Assembly (NCBI RefSeq): GCF_002979555.1
Contig: NZ_PCOZ01000007.1
Location: 202,539 to 266,538, forward strand
Direction of reading: 5' to 3'
Length of the DNA stretch: 64,000 bases
Source: Pseudomonas sp. MYb60
GTDB taxonomy: Bacteria; Pseudomonadota; Gammaproteobacteria; Pseudomonadales; Pseudomonadaceae
Below, piece by piece: positions 37,287 through 46,620 of the stretch (position 1 is the stretch's first letter; every line of letters begins with the position of its first letter). The translations under genes and the position numbers were made by a program. The notes beneath the pieces are model-generated. The model saw only the letters and a program-made list of their open reading frames with translations, was not told where the DNA came from and did not search any database.

Positions 37287-39004
37287 GCGCCCTGGCCCCG
37301 GTCCTTGAGCCGCTGACGATCTTGATTGCCGAAGACAGTGCCGCTGATTTGCTGCTGCTGTCGACCATCGTTCGACGCCAGGGGCATCAGGTTCTCACCG
37401 CCACCAACGGTGCCCAGGCGGTGGACGTGTTCACCCGCGAGCGGCCGCAGCTGGTGCTGATGGACGCGATGATGCCGGTGATGGACGGCTTCGAGGCGGC
37501 GCGGCGGATCAAGCAGTTGGCGGGGGAGGCCCTGGTGCCGATCATCTTCCTCACCTCCCTGCGCGAGAGCGAAGCCCTGGCCCAGTGCCTGGATGCCGGT
37601 GGCGATGACTTCCTGCCCAAGCCCTACAACCAACTGATTCTCGCCGCCAAGATCAACGCCATGGACCGCCTGCGCCGCCTGCAAGCTACGGTGCTGCAGC
37701 AGCGTGACCTGATCGCCAGGCACCATGACTATCTGTTGCACGAGCAGCGGGTGGCCAAGGCGGTGTTCGACAAGGTCGCGCATTCGGGCTGCATCAACGC
37801 AGCGCCGAATATTCGCTACCTGCAATCGCCCTACGCGCTGTTCAACGGCGATTTGTTGCTGGCGGCCTATACGCCGTCCGGGGACATGCACGTGCTGCTG
37901 GGCGACTTTACCGGTCACGGGTTGCCGGCAGCGGTGGGCGCGATGCCGCTGGCGGAGGTGTTCTACGGCATGACCGCCAAGGGCTATGGGCTGGCGCAGG
38001 TGCTAAGGGAGATGAACGCCAAGCTCAAGCGCATCCTGCCGGTGGACATGTTCTGCTGCGCCACCTTGTTGTGCCTGAGCGCACAGCGGCGGGTGGTGGA
38101 GGTGTGGAACGGTGGCATGCCCGAGGGGTATGTGCACGAAGTCGCCAGCGGCAAGCGCACGCCGCTGGTCTCCCGCCATTTGCCGCTGGGGGTGCTGTCG
38201 GCAGAGGCGTTCGACGACCGTACCGAAGTCTGGCCCATGGCCTTGGGGGACCGGGTGTTCCTGCTGTCCGATGGGGTGCTGGACACGGCCGATGCCAGCG
38301 ACCAGTTGTTCGGTGTCGAGCGGTTGCAGCAGGTATTTGCCGCCAATCGCGAGCCGGACCGGCTGTTCGAGGACATCGAGCAGGCCTTGGCGGCCTTTCG
38401 CGGCGAGGCGCGGGATGACGTGAGCATGGTGGAGATCACCCTGCAAGCCGGTCAGGCCCTGCGCGCGAACGGGCCTATCTATGCCGACAGCGGCCAGTCG
38501 TGCCCGCTGGATTGGTCGGTGAGTTTTGAATTCCGTGCCGAGACCCTGAAACGTTACAACCCGCTGCCGTACCTGTTGCAATTACTGCTGGAGATCCATG
38601 GGTTGCGCGAGCAGAGCGGGGCGCTCTACAGCGTGATGGCCGAACTCTATTCCAACGCGCTGGAGCACGGCGTGTTGGGGTTGGACTCGCGCCTCAAGCG
38701 CGATGCCCAGGGTTTTGCGCAGTATTACCGCCTGCGCAATGATCGCCTGGCGCAGCTGAACAGCGGTTATGTGCGGGTGCATGTGCACGTGGTGCCGGTT
38801 GAGGGCGGTGGCGGCCGGTTGACCTTGCGCATCGAGGACAGCGGCCAGGGTTTCGATGTGGACCAGGTGCTGGCGCGACCGCTGGATCTTGACCGTCTGT
38901 CAGGGCGTGGCCTCAGCCTGGTACGCCAGCTCAGCAGCGCGGTACGCTGGGCCGACGGTGGGCGCAGTGTCTGCGTGGAGTTTTGCTGGGAGCCTCTGGC
39001 ATAA
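37283..39004 (+). CDS. hsbR: Response regulator with PP2C phosphatase and ATPase domains (HsbR-like)
   Basis: The 573-residue protein has a receiver domain (Asp61 in LVLMDAMMPVMDG), a linker coil, a SpoIIE/PP2C phosphatase domain with GDFTGHGLPAA, and a C-terminal HATPase domain with MAELYSNALEHGVLG. This is the HsbR plan: receiver input from HptB, phosphatase and kinase output on the STAS protein HsbA. The TTG start overlaps the hsbA stop (TTGA), so translation is coupled. Confidence 0.88.
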   Translation: MSALAPVLEPLTILIAEDSAADLLLLSTIVRRQGHQVLTATNGAQAVDVFTRERPQLVLMDAMMPVMDGFEAARRIKQLAGEALVPIIFLTSLRESEALAQCLDAGGDDFLPKPYNQLILAAKINAMDRLRRLQATVLQQRDLIARHHDYLLHEQRVAKAVFDKVAHSGCINAAPNIRYLQSPYALFNGDLLLAAYTPSGDMHVLLGDFTGHGLPAAVGAMPLAEVFYGMTAKGYGLAQVLREMNAKLKRILPVDMFCCATLLCLSAQRRVVEVWNGGMPEGYVHEVASGKRTPLVSRHLPLGVLSAEAFDDRTEVWPMALGDRVFLLSDGVLDTADASDQLFGVERLQQVFAANREPDRLFEDIEQALAAFRGEARDDVSMVEITLQAGQALRANGPIYADSGQSCPLDWSVSFEFRAETLKRYNPLPYLLQLLLEIHGLREQSGALYSVMAELYSNALEHGVLGLDSRLKRDAQGFAQYYRLRNDRLAQLNSGYVRVHVHVVPVEGGGGRLTLRIEDSGQGFDVDQVLARPLDLDRLSGRGLSLVRQLSSAVRWADGGRSVCVEFCWEPLA

Positions 39005-39034
39005 TCCGCCGATTCTTGATCATGGAGCGAGCAA

Positions 39035-39379
39035 GTGGTCGATATTCATCTGGACCCGCAGGTTTTATCGGGGTTGCAGGAAGTCATGGAAGGCGAGTAT
39101 CCCAAGTTGCTTGATACCTTTCTCGATGACTCCCAGAAACGCGTCGAGGCGCTGCGCAAGGCGCGCGATGATGCCAAGGCGTTGGGGCGCATTGCCCATA
39201 GCTTCAAGGGCAGCAGTGGCAACCTCGGGGCGGTGCGCTTGGCGCAGTTGTGTCAACGGCTGGAGACCGAGGCAGTCGATGAAACGACGGATCTAGGCGC
39301 GCTGGTGGACCAGATCGATCATGAATTTGCGCTGGTGAGGCCAATGTACGAGTCGGAGCGGCAGCGGTTTCGGGTTTGA
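39035..39379 (+). CDS. hptB: Histidine phosphotransfer protein (HptB-like)
   Basis: The 114-residue protein is a lone Hpt domain with phosphoacceptor His55 in AHSFKGSSGNLGA. HptB takes phosphate from hybrid kinases and passes it to HsbR. The GTG start follows GGAGCGA. It is third of the hsbA-hsbR-hptB set between fliJ and fliK. Confidence 0.88.
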   Translation: MVDIHLDPQVLSGLQEVMEGEYPKLLDTFLDDSQKRVEALRKARDDAKALGRIAHSFKGSSGNLGAVRLAQLCQRLETEAVDETTDLGALVDQIDHEFALVRPMYESERQRFRV

Positions 39380-39412
39380 GCTCATATCCACTGCTCCGGT
39401 AAGGGCCGCTTA

Positions 39413-39529
39413 GGGTTTCGCTCTTGCAGCGACTTACTTTTGGAAGGGCCCAAAGGTCCACATTTTGCCCCCCATACATCAGGTAGATGGGGTTCTTTTC
39501 CAAAAGTGACTCGCTGTAAGGGCGAGCCC
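39413..39529. repeat. Intergenic inverted repeat (about 32-nt arms), P. fluorescens-type
   Basis: The arms 39413-39445 and 39498-39529 are imperfect complements (GTTTCGCTCTTGCAGCGACT against AGTGACTCGCTGTAAGGGCG). About 52 bp lie between them, with short complementary pieces of their own. The arms resemble dispersed intergenic palindromes seen in fluorescent pseudomonads. It fills most of the 247-bp hptB-fliK gap. Confidence 0.7.
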
Positions 39530-39559
39530 TCACTTAAACAACGAATATGTACCAAAACC

Positions 39560-39575
39560 TGGCCCAACTCTTGCT
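39560..39575 (+). promoter_or_regulatory. Sigma-54 promoter of fliK
   Basis: TGGCCC-AACTC-TTGCT keeps the 10-base GG-to-GC gap. It lies 52 bp before the fliK ATG and just after the inverted repeat. Confidence 0.8.
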
Positions 39576-39626
39576 ATATCTCCTGTCACTGCATCCCCGA
39601 CCCCCATGCAGCGGAGACCTTTATCC

Positions 39627-40961
39627 ATGCCAGTTGCCCCGAATTCGCTTCTACAGGCTGCCCCCGCGGCCAAGCCTCAAGCGCCTGCTGCCAATCAGCC
39701 GGTAGCCGCTGCGGACCCGCGGGACAAGGGCCCTGGCTTCGCTCAGGTGTTCGCCAACCAAGGTTCCAAGCCCACGGTCAAAGCCGACGACAATTCGCCC
39801 AAACCTACGCGCGACAAGCCTGCCGACGCCAGCGCCAAACCGGCCGCCGGTGACGACAAGGCTGCCGCCAGCAAGCCGGCGGTTGCCGATAGCGGCAATC
39901 CCTTGCCTGCCAAGCCGCCCGCCAAGTCCGACGACAGCGCCAGCAAGGATGACACTGCACCCGCGGATCCGGCCCTGGCGCAGGTGCCACCGACCGACCC
40001 GGTCGTGGACCCGGCCTTGATTGCCGCTGTCACTCCGGTAGCGGTGCCCGCGGAGACCCCCGCGCCAGTGGCGGATGCAGCCGAGGACAACGCGCTGCCG
40101 TTGGTCACCCTGCCTGTCGCGGCAACCGATGAGGCCAAGCCGGCGTTTGATCCGGAAGCCGACCCGCTGGACGCGCTGCCCGTATTGCGCCTGGCGATGG
40201 AGCAGGGCGGGCACGTCTCTGCCAGCAGCCAGGCAAGCGCTAAAAACGCCCCGGCGCCGACGCTGGACCAGCCGACCGCCGCGCAGAATTTCGCTGCAGG
40301 CATGGCCACGATGGTCGATCAGCAAGCCACTAAGGACAGCACTGACCAGGGGGGCGACAACGCCTTCAGCGGCCTGATCGACGACGGCCTCAAGGATTTG
40401 AAGAACGCCAGCAGCGACACCCGTGTCGATGACTTCGCCAACCGCCTCGCCGCGCTGACCCAGGCTGCCACGCCCAAGACCGCCAATGCCGTGGCGCCGC
40501 TGACCAACACGCCGTTGGCCATGCACCAGAGCGGCTGGACCGACGAAATCGTCAACCGTGTGATGTACCTGTCCAGTGCCAACCTCAAGTCGGCGGAGAT
40601 CCAGTTGCAGCCGGCTGAACTCGGGCGCCTGGACATCAAGGTCAACATGACCGCCGACCAGCAGGCCCAGGTCAACTTCATGAGCGCCCACCCGGTGGTG
40701 CGTGAAGCGCTGGAAAGCCAGTCAGGCCGTTTGCGCGAGATGTTTGCCCAGCAGGGCATGGGCCAGGTGGATGTGAACGTGTCCGACCAATCCCGTGGCC
40801 AGGAGCAGCAACAGCAGCAGGCGCAGACCCGTGGCGTGAGCGGCAACGGCGGGCGTGGCGGCGATAACGGCGACAGCGGCAACCACATTGATGTGGCTGA
40901 AGCGGCGCCGCCGGTAGCCTCCACGGTGATCGGCTCCAGCGCAGTCGACTACTACGCCTGA
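39627..40961 (+). CDS. fliK: Flagellar hook-length control protein FliK
   Basis: FliK measures hook length and switches export specificity. The 444-residue protein has a long Ala/Pro/Lys/Asp-rich ruler region (about 1-300) and the conserved C-terminal domain with IQLQPAELGRLDIKV, then a Gln-rich tail. The start at 39627 (MPVAPNSLLQ) has GGAG about 11 bases away; an ATG at 39606 has none. Confidence 0.94.
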   Translation: MPVAPNSLLQAAPAAKPQAPAANQPVAAADPRDKGPGFAQVFANQGSKPTVKADDNSPKPTRDKPADASAKPAAGDDKAAASKPAVADSGNPLPAKPPAKSDDSASKDDTAPADPALAQVPPTDPVVDPALIAAVTPVAVPAETPAPVADAAEDNALPLVTLPVAATDEAKPAFDPEADPLDALPVLRLAMEQGGHVSASSQASAKNAPAPTLDQPTAAQNFAAGMATMVDQQATKDSTDQGGDNAFSGLIDDGLKDLKNASSDTRVDDFANRLAALTQAATPKTANAVAPLTNTPLAMHQSGWTDEIVNRVMYLSSANLKSAEIQLQPAELGRLDIKVNMTADQQAQVNFMSAHPVVREALESQSGRLREMFAQQGMGQVDVNVSDQSRGQEQQQQQAQTRGVSGNGGRGGDNGDSGNHIDVAEAAPPVASTVIGSSAVDYYA

Positions 40962-40981
40962 TTCAAACCATACAACGGTCA

Positions 40982-41015
40982 AAATGTGGGAGGGGGCTTG
41001 CCCCCTCCCACATTT
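40982..41015. repeat. REP-type palindrome, copy 4
   Basis: A perfect palindrome: 16-nt arms (AAATGTGGGAGGGGGC and complement) around TT. It sits 20 bp after fliK and is the most complete copy of the family in the window. It could also terminate fliK transcripts. Confidence 0.88.
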
Positions 41016-41046
41016 GATTTGTGGCGCTGCTGCCACCAGACAACTC

Positions 41047-41062
41047 TGGCATAACACTTGCT
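41047..41062 (+). promoter_or_regulatory. Sigma-54 promoter of the fliL operon
   Basis: TGGCAT-AACAC-TTGCT, with 10 bases between GG and GC, lies 51 bp before the fliL ATG and 32 bp after the REP palindrome. Confidence 0.85.
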
Positions 41063-41112
41063 CTTGCCTTTCCGTAGATCTATGAATCCCCGAATAGTGA
41101 CGGATTATTGGC

Positions 41113-41613
41113 ATGGCGAAGAGCGACGACGCAGCAAAAGCACCCGCAGGCAAAGGTAAGCTCAAGCTTATCCTGTTGATAGTCGTGGGCCTGCTCCTGG
41201 CCATCGGCGCCTCGGTGGGTGGCACCTGGTACATCATGCACAGCAGTGCAAGCAAGCCGGCGCCCGCCGCCGAAGCCGCCACCAACGTCAAGCAACCGGC
41301 AATCTTCGAGCCGATGCTGCCGGCCTTCGTTGCCAACTTCAATCAGAACGGTCGTCAACGCTACCTGCAGGTGAGCATCACCTTGCTGGCGCGCAACCAG
41401 GCGGACCTGGACGCTCTCAAGGTGCACATGCCAGTGATCCGCAACAACCTGGTGATGCTGTTCTCCGGGCAGAGCTTCGAAACCCTCGCCACGCCGGTGG
41501 GCCAGGAAATGCTGCGCCAGAAGGTCACTGCCAGCGTGCAGGAAGTGGCCCAGAAGGAACTCGGCAAAGTCGTGGTCGAGCAGGCGCTCTTCACTAACTT
41601 CGTATTGCAGTAG
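41113..41613 (+). CDS. fliL: Flagellar basal body-associated protein FliL
   Basis: FliL is an inner-membrane protein that surrounds the stator. The 166-residue product has a Lys-rich cytoplasmic lead, one membrane helix (about 19-38, ILLIVVGLLLAIGASVGGTW), and a periplasmic stomatin-like domain. It opens fliLMNOPQR-flhB. Confidence 0.95.
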   Translation: MAKSDDAAKAPAGKGKLKLILLIVVGLLLAIGASVGGTWYIMHSSASKPAPAAEAATNVKQPAIFEPMLPAFVANFNQNGRQRYLQVSITLLARNQADLDALKVHMPVIRNNLVMLFSGQSFETLATPVGQEMLRQKVTASVQEVAQKELGKVVVEQALFTNFVLQ

Positions 41614-41622
41614 GATCACGAC

Positions 41623-42591
41623 ATGGCCGTGCAAGACCTGCTGTCCCAGGATGAAATCGATGCGCTGTTGCATGGCGTCGACGATGGTCTGGTACAGACC
41701 GAAATGGCTGCCGAACCCGGCAGCGTCAAAAGTTATGACCTGACCAGCCAGGATCGTATCGTCCGTGGACGCATGCCGACCCTGGAAATGATCAACGAGC
41801 GTTTCGCCCGTTACACCCGCATCAGCATGTTCAACATGCTGCGCCGGTCGGCAGACGTGGCGGTGGGCGGCGTGCAGGTGATGAAGTTCGGGGAATACGT
41901 GCACTCGCTGTACGTGCCCACCAGCCTCAACCTGGTCAAGATCAAACCGTTGCGCGGCACGGCGCTGTTCATCCTCGACGCCAAGCTGGTGTTCAAGCTG
42001 GTGGACAACTTCTTCGGCGGCGACGGCCGTCACGCCAAGATCGAAGGCCGTGAGTTCACCCCCACCGAGTTGCGGGTGGTGCGCATGGTGCTGGAGCAAG
42101 CCTTCATCGACTTGAAGGAAGCCTGGCAGGCGATCATGGAAGTCAATTTCGAGTACATCAACTCGGAAGTGAACCCGGCCATGGCCAACATCGTCGGCCC
42201 CAGCGAAGCCATCGTGGTCTCCACCTTCCACATCGAACTCGATGGCGGCGGCGGCGACCTGCACGTGACCATGCCGTACTCGATGATCGAGCCGGTGCGC
42301 GAGATGCTCGACGCCGGTTTCCAATCCGACCTGGACGATCAGGACGAGCGCTGGGTCAAGGCCCTGCGCGAAGACCTGCTGGACGTCGACGTGCCGCTGA
42401 GCGCCACCGTCGCTCGTCGCCAGCTGCGCCTGCGGGACATCCTGCACATGCAGCCAGGGGATGTGATTCCCGTGGAATTGCCGGAAGAGCTGATCATGCG
42501 CGCCAACGGCGTGCCGTCGTTCAAGGTCAAGCTGGGCTCCCACAAGGGGAACCTGGCGCTGCAGGTGGTCGAGCCGATCAACCGCCGCTGA
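41623..42591 (+). CDS. fliM: Flagellar motor switch protein FliM
   Basis: FliM binds phospho-CheY and changes rotor direction. The 322-residue protein begins with the CheY-binding peptide LSQDEIDALL (7-16). The middle CheC-like domain has GGDGRHAKIEGREFT, and the C-terminal SpoA domain ends VVEPINRR. Confidence 0.97.
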   Translation: MAVQDLLSQDEIDALLHGVDDGLVQTEMAAEPGSVKSYDLTSQDRIVRGRMPTLEMINERFARYTRISMFNMLRRSADVAVGGVQVMKFGEYVHSLYVPTSLNLVKIKPLRGTALFILDAKLVFKLVDNFFGGDGRHAKIEGREFTPTELRVVRMVLEQAFIDLKEAWQAIMEVNFEYINSEVNPAMANIVGPSEAIVVSTFHIELDGGGGDLHVTMPYSMIEPVREMLDAGFQSDLDDQDERWVKALREDLLDVDVPLSATVARRQLRLRDILHMQPGDVIPVELPEELIMRANGVPSFKVKLGSHKGNLALQVVEPINRR

Positions 42592-42634
42592 TTCACACCC
42601 AATTCATGATTGTTTGCTCCGCCGAGGACATGTA

Positions 42635-43102
42635 ATGGCTACCGAACACGAAAACACTTCCGCCGAAGACCAGGCACTGGCTGACGAATGGGCGGCTGCG
42701 CTGGAAGAAACCGGCGATGCTGGCCAGGACGACATTGACGCACTGCTGGCCGCCGACGCCGCCACCGCGCCGGTGGGCAGCCGCCTGCCGATGGAAGAAT
42801 TCGGCAGCGTGCCGAAGAACAACGACCCGGTGACCCTCGATGGCCCGAACCTGGATGTGATCCTCGACATCCCGGTGTCGATCTCCATGGAAGTGGGCAG
42901 CACCGAAATCAACATCCGCAACTTGCTGCAACTCAACCAGGGGTCGGTGATCGAGCTCGACCGTCTGGCCGGTGAGCCGCTGGACGTGCTGGTCAACGGC
43001 ACCCTGATCGCCCATGGCGAAGTGGTGGTGGTCAACGAAAAGTTCGGCATCCGCCTGACCGACGTGATCAGCCCGAGCGAACGCATCAAGAAGTTGCGCT
43101 GA
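42635..43102 (+). CDS. fliN: Flagellar motor switch protein FliN
   Basis: FliN forms the lower C-ring. The 155-residue protein has the C-terminal SpoA domain (LDIPVSISMEVGSTEINIRN, VNEKFGIRLTDVI). Its acidic N-terminal extension has QDDIDALLAAD (31-41), close to the FliM CheY-binding peptide. The start at 42635 is preceded by GAGGACATGTA; an in-frame lead at 42614 is not needed. Confidence 0.96.
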   Translation: MATEHENTSAEDQALADEWAAALEETGDAGQDDIDALLAADAATAPVGSRLPMEEFGSVPKNNDPVTLDGPNLDVILDIPVSISMEVGSTEINIRNLLQLNQGSVIELDRLAGEPLDVLVNGTLIAHGEVVVVNEKFGIRLTDVISPSERIKKLR

Positions 43103-43103
43103 T

Positions 43104-43541
43104 ATGAAACGGCTGATGCTAGGACTGTTGCTCTCGCTGCCATTGGACGTGCTGGCGGCGGAGCCGGTGGCCCAGGCGGCCGCTGCGGCACCGGTGGGCA
43201 GCGGCGTCGGCGGGCAATTGACGCAGTTGGTGCTGGGCCTGTTGCTGGTGGTCGGCCTGATCTTCGTGCTGGCCTGGCTGATGCGTCGCGTGCAGAGCGT
43301 GGGCCCGGGCAATGCCCAGGTCATCGAGCTGGTGGGCTCCCGCGCCCTTGGCCCGCGTGACCGGCTGGTGCTGGTGCAAGTGGGTGAGGAACAGATCCTG
43401 CTGGGTCTCACCCCGGGACGCATTACCCCGCTGCACGTGCTCAAGACGCCCGTGAGCGTGGATCAGACCAAGTCCGCCACGCCAGAATTCGCCCAGCGCC
43501 TGATGGAACTGCTGGGCAAGGATCAGAAGGATAAGAAGTAA
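43104..43541 (+). CDS. fliO: Flagellar biosynthetic protein FliO
   Basis: FliO helps FliP assemble into the export gate. The 145-residue protein has a signal-like start ([15 protein letters not shown]), one membrane helix (about 38-58), and a cytoplasmic domain with [20 protein letters not shown]. Its TAA overlaps the fliP ATG (TAATG). Confidence 0.92.
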   Translation: MKRLMLGLLLSLPLDVLAAEPVAQAAAAAPVGSGVGGQLTQLVLGLLLVVGLIFVLAWLMRRVQSVGPGNAQVIELVGSRALGPRDRLVLVQVGEEQILLGLTPGRITPLHVLKTPVSVDQTKSATPEFAQRLMELLGKDQKDKK

Positions 43542-44284
43542 TGCGCGTTTTATTGACGCTCATGCTGTTGCTGGCCGCGCCGCTGGCGTTCGCCGCCGAC
43601 CCGCTGTCGATCCCGGCGATCACGCTGGGGACCAACGCGGCAGGGGCGCAGGAGTATTCGGTCAGCCTGCAGATCCTGCTGATCATGACGGCGCTGAGCT
43701 TCATACCGGCGTTCGTCATGCTGATGACCAGCTTCACCCGGATCATCATCGTGTTCTCGATCCTGCGTCAGGCCCTGGGGCTGCAGCAGACGCCGTCGAA
43801 CCAGATCCTCACCGGCATGGCGCTGTTCCTGACCATGTTCATCATGGCGCCGGTGTTCGACAAGGTGAACCAGCAAGCCCTGCAGCCGTACCTTGCAGAA
43901 ACCATCACCGCCCAGGTGGCGATCGATCGTGCCCAGGTACCGATCAAGGACTTCATGCTCTCGCAGACCCGTTCCAGCGACCTCGAGCTGTTCATGCGCC
44001 TGTCCAAGCGCACCGACATCGCCACCCCGGACCAGGCACCGCTGACCATCCTGGTGCCGGCGTTCGTGACGTCCGAATTGAAGACCGCGTTCCAGATCGG
44101 CTTCATGATCTTCATCCCGTTCCTGATCATCGACCTGGTGGTGGCGAGCGTGCTGATGGCCATGGGTATGATGATGCTCTCGCCGCTGATCATCTCGTTG
44201 CCGTTCAAGATCATGCTGTTTGTGCTGGTGGACGGCTGGGCGCTGATTATCGGCACCCTGGCCGGCAGTTTCGGAGGGGTATAG
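43541..44284 (+). CDS. fliP: Flagellar export gate protein FliP
   Basis: FliP is the main pore subunit of the export gate. The 247-residue precursor has a cleavable signal peptide (ending AAPLAFA) and conserved [20 protein letters not shown] and a C-terminal [13 protein letters not shown]. Length and order match the family. Confidence 0.97.
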   Translation: MRVLLTLMLLLAAPLAFAADPLSIPAITLGTNAAGAQEYSVSLQILLIMTALSFIPAFVMLMTSFTRIIIVFSILRQALGLQQTPSNQILTGMALFLTMFIMAPVFDKVNQQALQPYLAETITAQVAIDRAQVPIKDFMLSQTRSSDLELFMRLSKRTDIATPDQAPLTILVPAFVTSELKTAFQIGFMIFIPFLIIDLVVASVLMAMGMMMLSPLIISLPFKIMLFVLVDGWALIIGTLAGSFGGV

Positions 44285-44288
44285 CGCC

Positions 44289-44558
44289 ATGACACCAGAA
44301 GTCGCCGTCGACCTGTTCCGAGAAGCGCTGTGGCTGACCACCGTGATGGTTGCCGTGCTGGTGGTGCCGAGCCTGTTGGTGGGCCTGCTGGTGGCGATGT
44401 TCCAGGCCGCGACCCAGATCAACGAACAGACCTTGAGCTTCCTGCCGCGCCTGCTGGTCATGCTGGTCACCTTGATTGTGGCCGGCCCGTGGCTGGTGCA
44501 GTCGTTCATGGAATACATCCTGCAGCTGTACGGCAGTATTCCGCAGTTGATCGGCTGA
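44289..44558 (+). CDS. fliQ: Flagellar export gate protein FliQ
   Basis: The 89-residue protein has two membrane helices around the signature AATQINEQTLSFLPRLL. Together with FliP and FliR it forms the export pore. It lies four bases after fliP. Confidence 0.97.
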   Translation: MTPEVAVDLFREALWLTTVMVAVLVVPSLLVGLLVAMFQAATQINEQTLSFLPRLLVMLVTLIVAGPWLVQSFMEYILQLYGSIPQLIG

Positions 44559-44562
44559 CCCG

Positions 44563-45348
44563 ATGCAATCGTTGCTGGCCTTGACCGACACCCAGATCAG
44601 CACCTGGGTGGCTGCCTTCATCCTGCCGATGTTTCGTGTTACCGCGATGCTGATGGCCATGCCGGTGTTCGGCACGACCCTGGTACCCAGGCGCGTGCGC
44701 CTGTACTTTGCAGTGGCGATTACCGTGGTGATCGTGCCCGGCTTGCCGCCGATGCCGCCGGTCAATGCCCTCGACCTCAGCGCGCTGCTGCTGATTGCCG
44801 AGCAGGTCCTGATCGGCGCGCTGATGGGCTTTTCCCTCACGCTGTTTTTCCAGGCGTTCGTGATTGCCGGGCAAATCATCTCGATCCAGATGGGCATGGG
44901 CTTCGCGTCCATGGTCGACCCCACCAACGGCGTTTCCGCGGCGGTGATCGGGCAGTTCCTGACCATGCTGGTGACGCTGCTGTTCCTGGCCATGAACGGT
45001 CACCTGGTGGCGTTCGAAGTGCTGACCGAAAGCTTCACGACCTTGCCGGTGGGCTCGGGGCTGGTGGTCAATCATTTCTGGGAGATCGTCGGGCGCCTGG
45101 GCTGGGTGTTCGGCGCGTCACTGCTGTTGGTGCTGCCGGCCATCACCGCGTTGCTGGTGGTGAACATCGCGTTTGGCGTGATGACCCGTGCGGCGCCGCA
45201 GTTGAACATCTTTTCGATTGGTTTTCCGCTGACCCTGGTGTTGGGGATGGGGATTTTCTGGGTCGGCCTGGCTGACATTCTCAATCAGTATCAACCGCTG
45301 GCGACCGACGCCTTGCAGTTCTTACGTGATCTGGCACGGGCGCGCTGA
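44563..45348 (+). CDS. fliR: Flagellar export gate protein FliR
   Basis: The 261-residue protein is hydrophobic throughout with about six helices and the family segments FRVTAMLMAMPVFGT and MGMGFASMVDPTNG. The ATG is four bases after fliQ. Confidence 0.96.
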   Translation: MQSLLALTDTQISTWVAAFILPMFRVTAMLMAMPVFGTTLVPRRVRLYFAVAITVVIVPGLPPMPPVNALDLSALLLIAEQVLIGALMGFSLTLFFQAFVIAGQIISIQMGMGFASMVDPTNGVSAAVIGQFLTMLVTLLFLAMNGHLVAFEVLTESFTTLPVGSGLVVNHFWEIVGRLGWVFGASLLLVLPAITALLVVNIAFGVMTRAAPQLNIFSIGFPLTLVLGMGIFWVGLADILNQYQPLATDALQFLRDLARAR

Positions 45349-45351
45349 GCC

Positions 45352-46488
45352 ATGGCCGAGAGCGAGAGTGGTCAGGACAAGACAGAAGACCCCACGGAGA
45401 AACGGAAAAAGGACTCCCGGGAAAAGGGCGAAATCGCGCGCTCCAAAGAGCTGAACACGGTCGCGACCATGATGGCCGGTGCCGGCGCCCTGTTGATCTA
45501 CGGCGGTGGCCTGGCCCTGGACCTGATGGAGTTGATGAAACACAACTTCTCCCTGCCCCGCGAAGTGCTGCTCAACCCCGATGCGATGGGCCAGTACCTG
45601 CTGCATTCGGGCAAGATCGCAATCCTGGCGGTGCAGCCGATCCTCATCACGTTGTTGCTTGCCGCGCTGATCGGCCCGATTGCCTTGGGGGGCTGGTTGT
45701 TCGCCGCCGGCAGCATGGCGCCCAAGTTCAGCCGCATGAACCCGGGCGCAGGGCTCAAGCGCATGTTTTCTGCCAAGGCCCTTGTGGAACTGCTCAAGGC
45801 CCTGGCCAAGTTTTTCGTGATTCTGTTTGTGGCGCTGATGGTGTTGTCGTCCGACATCGACGACCTGCTGCGCATCGCCCATGAACCGCTGGAGTCGGCA
45901 ATCATTCACAGCGTGCAGTTGGTGGGCTGGAGTGCGCTGTGGATGGCCGCCGGGCTGATCATCATTGCGGCAGTGGATGCGCCCATCCAGTTGTGGGAGA
46001 GCCACAAGAAACTGTTGATGACCAAGCAGGAAGTGCGCGACGAACACAAGGACCAGGAGGGTCGTCCCGAGGTCAAGCAGCGCATTCGCCAGCTGCAGCG
46101 GGAAATGTCCCAGCGCAAGATGATGGCCGCGGTGCCCGACGCCGACGTGGTCATCACCAACCCGACGCACTACGCCGTGGCGCTCAAGTACGACCCGGAG
46201 AAGGGCGGCGCGCCGATGCTGTTGGCCAAGGGCAGTGATTTCACTGCGCTGAAGATCCGCGAAATTGCAGTGGCCAATGACATCCTGTTGCTGGAGTCGC
46301 CGGCGCTGGCGCGGTCGATTTTCTACTCCACCGACCTCGATCAGGAAATCCCGGCCGGCTTGTACCTGGCCGTTGCGCAGGTGTTGGCCTATGTCTATCA
46401 GATTCGCCAGTACCGCGCCGGCAAGGGCAAGCGGCCGGATCCGTTGAAAGACCTGCCAATTCCGCCAGACTTGCGACGGGACACTTGA
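45352..46488 (+). CDS. flhB: Flagellar export switch protein FlhB
   Basis: FlhB switches export from hook to filament subunits after self-cleavage. The 378-residue protein has the N-terminal signature EDPTEKRKKDSREKGEIARS, four membrane helices, and the autocleavage motif NPTH at 270-273. The C-terminal tail (PIPPDLRRDT) is short. It ends the fliL-flhB operon. Confidence 0.97.
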   Translation: MAESESGQDKTEDPTEKRKKDSREKGEIARSKELNTVATMMAGAGALLIYGGGLALDLMELMKHNFSLPREVLLNPDAMGQYLLHSGKIAILAVQPILITLLLAALIGPIALGGWLFAAGSMAPKFSRMNPGAGLKRMFSAKALVELLKALAKFFVILFVALMVLSSDIDDLLRIAHEPLESAIIHSVQLVGWSALWMAAGLIIIAAVDAPIQLWESHKKLLMTKQEVRDEHKDQEGRPEVKQRIRQLQREMSQRKMMAAVPDADVVITNPTHYAVALKYDPEKGGAPMLLAKGSDFTALKIREIAVANDILLLESPALARSIFYSTDLDQEIPAGLYLAVAQVLAYVYQIRQYRAGKGKRPDPLKDLPIPPDLRRDT

Positions 46489-46620
46489 TTCGTCAGGGTT
46501 TCGCCGTCTTGACCATTAATCTTTGACCGCTGTCTACCTGTCAACTTTGACAGTAGCCAATGCCGCGCTGTGGGCGTTTCATGGAGCTTTCTACAGCAGT
46601 GCACTGGAAGCAGGTCGATC

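Noticed and set aside
46538..46553. CTGTCA/TGACAG stem before the cold-shock gene as flhB terminator
   Set aside because: Only six pairs and no T-run; it partly overlaps a TTGACA that might be a -35, but no matching -10 was found.
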